A DNA stretch of 64,000 nucleotides, taken from positions 34,035,360-34,099,359 of the forward strand of contig CM067507.1 in NCBI GenBank assembly GCA_034509495.1, written 5' to 3'. Of the stretch, positions 56,005 through 64,000 are shown piece after piece (position 1 is the first letter of the stretch; every line of letters begins with the position of its first letter). Source of the stretch: Acestrorhynchus altus (Eukaryota; Chordata; Actinopteri; Characiformes; Acestrorhynchidae). A program made the position numbers and the translations under genes. Under the pieces are notes generated by a model. That model worked only from the letters and a program-made list of their open reading frames with translations, was not told the origin of the DNA and did no database searches.

Positions 56005-57594
56005 CACAGCCATGTCTGACTCTCAAGTTATACAGGAAATCAAACAATTAGCAGGAGGAAATAGTGGTCCCTAAGCTTGCCCTCTGGCTCTGGTAAACAC
56101 AGCAACTGTGTTTTAAGACATTGCTGTTGCCATGCACAAGTTTATCTTCCTCTCTCTGTTCGTCCTCCCTTTCCATCCTCCTGCACCTTTTCAGCACAAT
56201 GGGGGGAAAACACTTCATTCAGTTTAAAAGCTAATTAAACATACCTGTAAATACAGGAGGACATATATAAATATGTATATTATTTATTACTGTATGTATT
56301 ACATGTATAAATGTATTTTTCTGTATTTTCATGCAGGTAGCTGCCTGAATGCATCTATAGCTGCACACAGAGGCCTTAACTGTATATAAACTGGGATTTA
56401 CTCACCAATTATCCTTAGAAGAACATTTTTTACGTAAAACCTGCAGTTTTTGCAACGATTTGTTCAGGTAATGAAAACTGTGGGATACATTATAAGACCA
56501 GAGCATTAATCTGACGGAGACGTTCTGTAAGGACGTCTCTCAAAAACAAATTTAAGAACATTCTTAAGAAAACACATCAATGAGGTTATTAAAGGTGGAG
56601 GTCTGATGTCTCGATCCTCTGATTTAGCAATGAAACAACATGAAATGAACATTCAATTTTTCCATTTTGTGATGAATCATTTTAATCTATAATATCAATA
56701 TATTCAATTTCTAGAACAAAAAAAGCTGTTAAAATAATACAGAATTAGAAGTATGACATTATTATACTTTACCTCAGAAAACCATTAAAACCAGCCCAAC
56801 ACCAACACTGGCTCCTTCCTTAGAAATAAGCTTTATAGCAAAAATATAGCAGATATAGACGTAAACACACCTAAATGAAAAATAAACCAAACTTGAACAA
56901 CATCCACTAAGTGCAGTTTGCGTGCTATTCCAGCTGGGACTGGGGGTGTGGTCATACTCTAATGTGTAGGTAGGGCGTACAGAAGCCTTCTGTGCTCTCC
57001 GGCTGCAAACGCTCCACTCTCTAAGTGAATTTTCAACTATGGGACTCTCACAGCAAGGAGGCTTGTGCAGCCATAACAGAGAAAGCTGGTCCTGCAACAT
57101 TGCACTCGGGACATTAGGCCCACAGCCATCCAGCAAAAAATCAACTCAGGCAAACACACGCGTCCAATGTACAAGCACGGACAGCGTTTCTTACTTTGAG
57201 AAAAGTTTACGTTTTTGTTTTTTTTCTCTCCTGGTTTTCTCGTAGGAAACACTGGAATTGCTTGACTGCATTGTGTAACATTTGCTAAACTGACACGTTA
57301 TTAAAAGCTTTCCAGCATATATTCTTCAAACATCCTGTAACATTTACGGTTCTGTTTCACAGATTGTTTTGTATTTTTGTAAAAACTTGTATTTTTGCAA
57401 TATGCATCTTGATATAATGTGAATTGACAGTCTTTTATATACAATAATATATTGGAGCAATTGAATTTCTTCACTTATAATGAAATCATTTTACAGTGAC
57501 TTCCATTAAGGTTATTTCACTTTTTTAATCACAAAAAAAATTTCACATTTTAAAGCATATTTCTTTCCAGAAATTAACCTACTGTAAAAAAAAA
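56004..57594. other. Intergenic DNA
   Basis: Minus frame of 120 codons at 56774-57136 overlaps other frames and has no domain. GGACGTCTC/GAGACGTTC words near 56520 are locally inverted. No gene recognised. Confidence 0.4.
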
Positions 57595-57632
57595 TAAAAT
57601 AATAATAATAATAATAATATATATAAAATAAA

Positions 57633-57673
<41 letters not shown>

Positions 57674-57765
57674 AATATTTATATAAATATATAAAATATA
57701 TAATATTTTTAATTTTCTAATCTATATTATAATTTTGTAAATATTATATATATATATATATAATT
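57595..57765. repeat. AT-only low-complexity tract
   Basis: (AAT)n, (TATA)n and ATAAATAT variants, almost without G or C. Confidence 0.93.
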
Positions 57766-58185
57766 GCATGACATTCTTACAGACAAATATGAAATATTTC
57801 ATTACATTTAATTTTTTTGTGTTAGATGAAGAGTGAAGATATTAATAAAATAATTGAACAAAATAAAAGTAACTAGTATTTAAAAAAAAAACCTTTGCAA
57901 AATAAAAGTACAAATGTTTTATACTTTGTTGTATTTTTATTGTATTTATTCATTTATTAATTCACGTATTTGAATGTGAACATGGTCAACGTTACGAATA
58001 TCGATTTAGTTGTGCTGAAACTTTTTCCCCATAAAGACAAAAGAAAGGACATTGTGGGATCATTGGTCCACTTAATGAGGCATACTAAATAGAGCATATT
58101 CCCAAAATTAGTGTCCCTGAATAAAGCATTGATATTATCTTGTGAAGGGGCAGAGATTGAAGATTTGCCACATCGTCCGTGTACA
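57766..58185. other. AT-rich intergenic DNA
   Basis: Nothing recognised. Confidence 0.4.
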
Positions 58186-58930
58186 GTCATATGATTCAGT
58201 GCCAAGATAAACTTTAAATCTCAATTTGTGGAATGACAGATTATCGGCCCACTGCATATGGATGGATTTTCAGAGCAGGTATTAAGACCAAATGGAAAGA
58301 GGAAGGTTTCTCCACCCCGAGCAGGCTTATTGAATCATGGATCAGTGGCGGTGTGTGTATGTGTGTGTGTGTGTGTTTCATACTTTATGTAGAATGTGAG
58401 GTCATTTTTGTGCAGTTGTGGGGAGATTGTCTGTATTAAATTCCGCAGGAAGTCATAAACTGCTAATACCTCCACTGTGTTATGTTTGCGCAGTAATAGC
58501 TTAAATTGGTCTTTGATCTCTCCAAATGTCATTCCAGAGAATATAATCGGTCATAAAATTAGTGTTTCGTGATTGCACTTGGAACGGCAGGAAATACCAT
58601 AAAAATGCAGATTCAAATGGAAAACTAAGACCTTTACATAAATTATAAAGAGGGAGAGGGAAGAATTGCTGAGTTATAATATTAATATGCCCAAAAGACA
58701 TCTGAGTCTTCAGAGATGAGATAGCCTGCACAGTGATATATATTGTAGATAGATTTCTGCTAATAACCTCCTCCAAACACAATTATTCTTTGTCTGTGCA
58801 ACCTAAAACACCTCGCCCCAGCCGCCGCACTGAGGCCCAAGCCTTGTGTCTTTGTTTACACTCAGTGCTCCTCCTGCCTCGCGAGCTGTTGCGGCCCTCT
58901 TCTGCGTCATCCACTATGCCATAAGTTTAT
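58186..58930. promoter_or_regulatory. Conserved-looking island with short (TG)n
   Basis: Repeat-poor DNA containing CAGATTATCGGCCCACTGCA, AGGTATTAAGACCAAATGG and AAACACCTCGCCCCAGCC, with a TG run at 58355-58376. Frames up to 93 codons lack domains. Assignment from texture only. Confidence 0.28.
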
Positions 58931-59849
58931 CTGGCCACAGTGCTTTGGCCCTGCATGTCCTGACCTCTGTATGGGTCCCCATAGTGTAGTGCTGGAGGTT
59001 TCAGGCTGTGGATGATCAGTGTTCTACTGCCCTCTGATGGCCACTGCACTACGCTAAGCACCTCTGAGCTTCTCTGACCAGCAGGATCAGGTAAGGGGGG
59101 GTGCAGGGTTGTAGTTGGACTGGGATAGCTGTCCAGAAGAGGCCAAAAGCATGGCCTGCTCTTCGTGTACCTCGTAAAAGAGGAGTAGAGCCAGATCTGA
59201 ATACCAAATCCAGGATCCAAGGCCTAATGTAAGGCTGCATAATGTGGTGCAATAGGACCTGCCTATTGCTCTGGTATTGCTCTGGAAATGATGTGAGCTC
59301 TGGTAATAATAGCATTGGATGTGATGTGCTTCATATTATAGATCTATGCCTGGAAAATGTGCTGTTTGCTTTAAAAAATGTTTTAGTATTAAAAAAAGTA
59401 TTATCTACTGAATTATGCTTGTCACAGTGTTAGATCTGGAATAGGTGTGATATTGGCGGGATTGCATTATATGAGGGTAATATATACATTTGCATTAAAA
59501 ACATATTTACTGTATTCGCCATAGTTTTAATTGTAACTGAGATAAGAGTTATAAACTTTGTATTGTATTACTTTCAATATTACATTCATAGAAATAATTC
59601 ATTTCTTTCCCCTTAATTCTACTGTAGTAATAATGGTAATAGTAGTTTACTTTCTGAAGGTAATAGACTTTGTGTTTATAAGCCATATTATAGATATGAG
59701 ATCTAAATAGTGAAAAGGTGTTTTTATAAATCTGTGAGACGTAGGAAACCATATTATACATTTGATATTATAATAAATGAGCACAAAAAAGGTTGTATGC
59801 ATTTTAAATATACTGTATATATAATGCAACACTGACTGCAACACTGCTT
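58931..59849. other. Intergenic DNA
   Basis: 58940-59230 is GC-richer with a CTCF-like site (separate entry); the rest is AT-rich. No gene recognised; minus frame 58927-59220 has no domain. Confidence 0.4.
59025..59043 (-). promoter_or_regulatory. CTCF-like binding motif
   Basis: On the minus strand TGGCCATCAGAGGGCAGTA fits the vertebrate CTCF core TGGCCACYAGRKGGCRSYR with essentially one soft mismatch (T for C). The motif lies in repeat-poor DNA. If bound, its orientation would point leftwards within the window. Confidence 0.5.

Positions 59850-59922
<73 letters not shown>
59850..59922. repeat. (TA)n(TG)n compound microsatellite
   Basis: About 16 bp TA joined to about 56 bp TG. Confidence 0.96.
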
Positions 59923-59923
<1 letters not shown>

Positions 59924-60534
59924 TTTCTGTTTATCTGTATAGATGTGTTTATGAAATCCAATTGTGAATGTATTTTACTGGAAATTACCTGCAAAGTCAA
60001 TCTAACACCAGTAACACTGGCACTGGTGTTCAAATACATGTGCAAAATTTGAACTTTTCATTCACAAAATAGATTAAATTGATTCTGTATTATATTAATT
60101 ATCTCTTGTACTAGTGGTTACACACTTTATATTACAAATATGTGCAAAATGGGATTTATAACAAATGGGTATCTTAGTGCCAATGCTACCTTTGGCTACA
60201 CTGGCACACGGATGTTCTGCATTTTATTTTACAGAAATATGATGATAATACATAGTTATATAAAATGAACTGCTGTCTGCTGTACATGGCTGGTAATTAT
60301 GTTAGTGATTGTGCAAAAAGTATTTAAAAAACAAACCAACAATCAAACAAAATAACTATGTAAACATTATTGTTTAATACTAATAGTGATGTTAGCTGAG
60401 TGGTGGTATTAGTTATATACTACACTACATATATTACATATATACTACACTAGTATATTCTACACAGTATATAGATATATTATGAAGTGCAGAATATGCT
60501 GTTTGATGTGTTGATAAATGCCATGAACTGTTCT

Positions 60535-60538
<4 letters not shown>
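59923..60538. other. AT-rich intergenic DNA
   Basis: Contains AACACCAGTAACACTGGCAC / ACTGGTGTT, a small inverted repeat near 60004-60030. No gene. Confidence 0.4.

Positions 60539-60619
<81 letters not shown>
60539..60619. repeat. (CA)n microsatellite
   Basis: About 40 CA units. Confidence 0.97.
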
Positions 60620-60623
<4 letters not shown>

Positions 60624-61385
60624 CTATGAAGAGGCCCAGATGGCTGGTTCACAATGGCGGGGCAGGGCAGCCTTTGATGGGTTTGAGTGATTGATTTCAG
60701 GCTTGACTGGCTCTGATAGAGTCACCTCAGGAGGTGCTTGGCAACCACAGACCCTCTCCCCAACTCCCCAACTTTTCCGTCCAGAAGCCCTCTTCCATCC
60801 TCCCCCCTGAAACTCCTGAAAACTCCAGAAAACTCTCAGACCACTGCAGACTCTCACACTTCCTCTATGTCCAACACCCTGTACTGCCTGACTAGGTCTG
60901 TTTACCACCATCTCCTGCGTGCTTAGGTCCAGTAGGCCTGGGCTAGACATGCTTGGGTTCAATATTTATCCAGATAGGCCGAATTCTTAGACCCTAAGTC
61001 ATCCAGACTTGACTTCATCTTCTCAAATTCAGAACTATATAACTATTAATAGAAGGTACTGAGGTATTTTAAACTGTGATGCCAAACGATTAAAGACTAA
61101 GCAGTAAGCCTAGAGATGAAAGATCTCAGGCCTTCAGAACTCTTAACAGTAAAAACTGACTTATGTCTCTACCTTAACATCCATCGCTGTGCATTTATCA
61201 GCATCTCCTACAGCACTACAAAAATAAATAAATGAGAATATATTATAATAAGAGATAAAACCCTTAAAATGAAAAAAGCCAGATTCATAACACTCACCAC
61301 CAGATTTGCCATCGTGGTGAGAGCAGGTGGTATTACAGCTGCAAGTTTGCTCTTTCATAAACAAACACTCCCACCTTGATATCTG
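60620..61385. other. Intergenic DNA
   Basis: 60620-60960 is C-rich with a 112-codon minus frame and no domain. Nothing recognised. Confidence 0.4.
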
Positions 61386-61440
61386 ATTAGATAGATACTT
61401 TATTGATCCCTTACAATCCCGAAGGAAAGTGTGCCATCTA
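61386..61440 (-). mobile_element. LINE-tail-like fragment with (TAGA) end
   Basis: GATTAGATAGATACTTTATT, GATCCCTTACAATCCCGAAG and GAAAGTGTGCC. The TAGATAGATACTTTATTGATCCC...GAAGGAAA order is a common fish retroposon end, with the tetranucleotide tail at the left, hence minus orientation. Confidence 0.5.
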
Positions 61441-61794
61441 CAAATATGCAAAAGAGACATTATTTTTTACATTATGTTTTTAAACATATTTGGTCACACA
61501 GGTCACTCTTGACACATGTACAGACACTCAGATATGAGCATATGGTAAAAATCCTGTTTCAGGATTGGGCATCAAGACAACTGTTGCAATTGAGATGACC
61601 AATGATGAACAATTTACAATGGCACTGAATGAAGCTCAACCAATGAGATCTGCTGGATAATAAATATAAAGGTATGTTTTAATATAAAGTCGTAAAGTTG
61701 TTTGTGACGTTTGTGTCAAGTATTGGGACTTATTGTATATATGGATGATTTCCCTGTCACTTTTCTTGTCTTGCTGTCATGCTTTTGACTGTTG

Positions 61795-61843
<49 letters not shown>

Positions 61844-62160
61844 ATTTACATCACTTTTATGATAAAGTACAAAGCATGCATGAAATAGCAGGATATATAG
61901 TGTAATATAGATATATTATATTACTGCACATTATGGTCACTATACTGTATTGCCCACAGCTTACTACTTTTAGGCTCAATCTTAAGTTAAGATTACTTCT
62001 ACCATACTTCTTGTTATCTGTATTTTCAATGCCCTGTATACCAGATAGGTATGATATACAATATTTAATGTTTTATGTTCTCCACTGTTCTCTGTAATCA
62101 CACAAACAGATACGGATTTACCTCCCAGTGTGTTTCCTTCTGAATTCTACGCATAACACG
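61441..62160. other. AT-rich intergenic DNA with (TA)n
   Basis: TA run of about 42 bp at 61798-61839. Otherwise nothing recognised. Confidence 0.5.
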
Positions 62161-62905
62161 GTGAAAACACTGTTGATTTCGGAACCGCCATATTTTAATT
62201 AAGTATGAAAAAATGGGTAAAAAAAAGCACCATCGTGGGCTGCTCTCCTCAGGCTGCTACACTTCTGAAGTGGTAATTGAAATGACATGGAGACAGTGGG
62301 AGTCTTCTCTAACGTGGGGGTGTCATACCCAGCATGGTGACGCGCCGGGTTCTGCACGCCTGTACCCAGCCATGACTGACCACAGAGAGGGCGACATGTT
62401 CTGGAGGATGCGATTACCCTGGAGCCATCAGTGACACACACAGTCATGCTGGCTTTCTCTCTGCCTCTCCCTCCCTCTCTCTCACACACACTCTCACTGT
62501 AGCTCCCTATGCTCTACCATGACTCCACAATCAATTAAGCCCTGTATCGTGGCCTTTCGAGCTGCAGTGCTACTGTTTGTGAATGCCATTTGATTCTCTA
62601 CAGCCTCTAACAGGGGTTAAAGTCCTCCTTCAGCCCCTAACCTGTCAGCCCAAACCAGTAAGGGGAAGACACATTGCTGGCCTAATTACAAACGTACATA
62701 TAAAAAAAAAAATCCAATTATGTTTGCATTCCTAATCACGGTGCATAATTACACTAAATAAATAAATCAAGGCCACTGCAAAGGGATCACCATGGTAATA
62801 TTGCTTTATTAATCACCGTGATGACATCAACGGCAGGCAGGTACAGTTCACTTCTGTCCTTCATTTGAATAATTAGCATCTAATAAACATCCCCCCCTTT
62901 CCCTC
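62161..62905. promoter_or_regulatory. Conserved-looking non-coding island (candidate CNE)
   Basis: Contains GGCCTAATTACAAACGTAC, GTGCATAATTACACTAAATA, GGGATCACCATGGTAATATT and TTGAATAATTAGCATCTAAT, all rich in TAATTA cores in repeat-free DNA. A 96-codon minus frame (62199-62489) has no domain. Inferred from composition. Confidence 0.35.
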
Positions 62906-62957
62906 TCTCTCTCTATCTCTCTCTCTCCCTCTCCCTCTCCCTCTCTCTCACTATCTG

Positions 62958-63018
<61 letters not shown>

Positions 63019-63068
63019 CACTCTGTGTCTCTCCCTCTCTCTTCCCTGCTCTCTCTCTCTCTCTCTAT
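62906..63068. repeat. (CT)n-rich polypyrimidine tract
   Basis: About 160 bp nearly all C and T, with interruptions (TATC, CTCAC, TGTGTC). Confidence 0.93.
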
Positions 63069-63420
63069 AACTCTGCTTTTAATTGCCAGTTTATTTATTC
63101 GCTGAAGTTACAGCCATGCATAATGTATCAGATAGTTTTTACAAGCGTTTATGAAATTGTCTCATCGAATTACAAATGTTAAGTTTATTTAGAATTAAAT
63201 TTTAATGGCTCTTGTGAAGCCAGAGATTGTTTCTGAAATTGATTTGGGTAATTGTGTCCCCGAGCTATCGTGCAGCATTGGAAGTCCAATTCTCCTGTAA
63301 GTGCACGTCACAGAGCTGTTTGCTGCTTTCCAGAGTGGGAATAGGAGTGGTTCCAGTGATGATTCCCAGTAATGGACTTTTCCCACCATTACAACCCAGT
63401 TCTTAACTAACCCACAGCTC
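63069..63420. promoter_or_regulatory. Conserved-looking non-coding island (candidate CNE)
   Basis: Repeat-free sequence with CTTTTAATTGCCAGTTTATT, TTAAATTTTAATGGCTCTTG and GAAATTGATTTGGGTAATTG, a texture typical of developmental enhancers. No credible frame. Confidence 0.35.
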
Positions 63421-63495
63421 AGAGAAGGTCCAGAGAAAGTGAAACTTTTAGAGTTTCAGAGAGTGTGAATGCTGTGTATTTAATGCACATGCAGG

Positions 63496-63498
<3 letters not shown>

Positions 63499-63543
<45 letters not shown>

Positions 63544-63564
63544 GTGTGTGTGTGTGTGTCCGTG

Positions 63565-63595
<31 letters not shown>
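63499..63595. repeat. (TG)n microsatellite with CG-containing interruptions
   Basis: TG run interrupted by GCG and TCCGTGTCCG. Confidence 0.96.
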
Positions 63596-63599
<4 letters not shown>

Positions 63600-63616
63600 G
63601 GGCATTACACATATTG

Positions 63617-63740
63617 CACACCTGGCATTAGGCATGGTGCCAATAGGTTCATGTTTATCTGCTCCAGATTGTCCTTTTCAAGCTGTGTCCAGTCCCAGCA
63701 ATGGGTGAAACTTAAAGTAGCTGTATGCATATATAAGATG
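63617..63740 (+). mobile_element. CACTATATGG-type MITE (family M, copy 6, 3' part)
   Basis: CACCTGGCATTAGGCATGGT, GCCAATAGGTTCATGTTTAT, CTGCTCCAGATTGTCC and CAGCAATGGGTGAAACTTAA match the 3' half of the family (compare copy 1 at 3400-3530). The right terminal repeat is not preserved. Confidence 0.8.
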
Positions 63741-64000
63741 GCAAAACACACTGCTGAGATGGACCATTTTTATCCACTGCAAGCTTGGCCTTGGAACTGG
63801 ACTGTGCTGTATCTGAGGATGTGTAGGGGGCTGACAGTGAGGCCACAGTAGCTCCTCCTGCCTAGAGAGTTTGGCAAATATCCAAATCCTCACTGACCAC
63901 TAAGGTAAGGCTGAACCCCCCCAAGACCGGGCAGCTCACTTCCACACACATATAATATGCACCCGTTATCAGAAGTTATGTTTGTTTGTTTGTTTACTTT
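63741..64000. other. Intergenic DNA at the right edge
   Basis: Nothing recognised; ends in a GTTTGTTTGTTTG run. Confidence 0.4.

Overview
The window looks like non-coding, repeat-rich DNA from a teleost fish. The grounds are several Tc1/mariner families, MITEs (short non-autonomous transposons), a tRNA-derived SINE and LINE 3' tails typical of bony fish, plus very many long CA/TG, CT/GA and AT microsatellites. Two elements, a palindromic 'TGAGAATGACCCA...' element at 26.3 kb and a SINE-like element at 29.9-30.2 kb, resemble repeats I associate with ostariophysan fish (characins, catfishes, electric fishes). That narrower placement is an inference from memory. I find no host protein-coding gene I can defend. 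Open frames in the window are short, lie in simple repeats, or are decayed transposase pieces.

Layout. 0-7.7 kb: edge of a LINE, microsatellites, three copies of a TTAA-flanked MITE family and a deleted Tc1-like element. 7.7-17.6 kb: AT-rich intergenic DNA with Tc1 and MITE remnants and two conserved-looking islands (14.7-15.5 and 16.3-16.7 kb). 17.7-19.2 kb: a 19-bp minisatellite with a 114-bp higher-order repeat. 19.2-24.2 kb: purine tract and a Tc1 transposase relic. 24.23-24.97 kb: a near-perfect 0.74-kb palindrome. 25-34 kb: MITEs, a SINE and AT/CA microsatellites. 34-45 kb: mostly unique DNA with further conserved-looking islands. 45.3-51.9 kb: a foldback element, a LINE-type tail, and two large CAG/TAG triplet arrays forming a tandem segmental duplication of about 2.6 kb per unit, with a diverged third trace downstream. 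52-54.3 kb: a MITE and a degenerate ~32-bp tandem repeat. 54.3-64 kb: unique DNA, a Tc1 fragment, a good CTCF-like motif at 59.03 kb, and microsatellites.

The alternation of repeat clusters with unrepeated, higher-complexity islands lacking reading frames suggests a gene desert or a long intron/intergenic regulatory landscape. The nearby gene cannot be identified from this sequence. The most unusual structures are the duplicated CAG arrays, the long palindrome whose arms include Tc1 sequence, and the minisatellite higher-order repeat.
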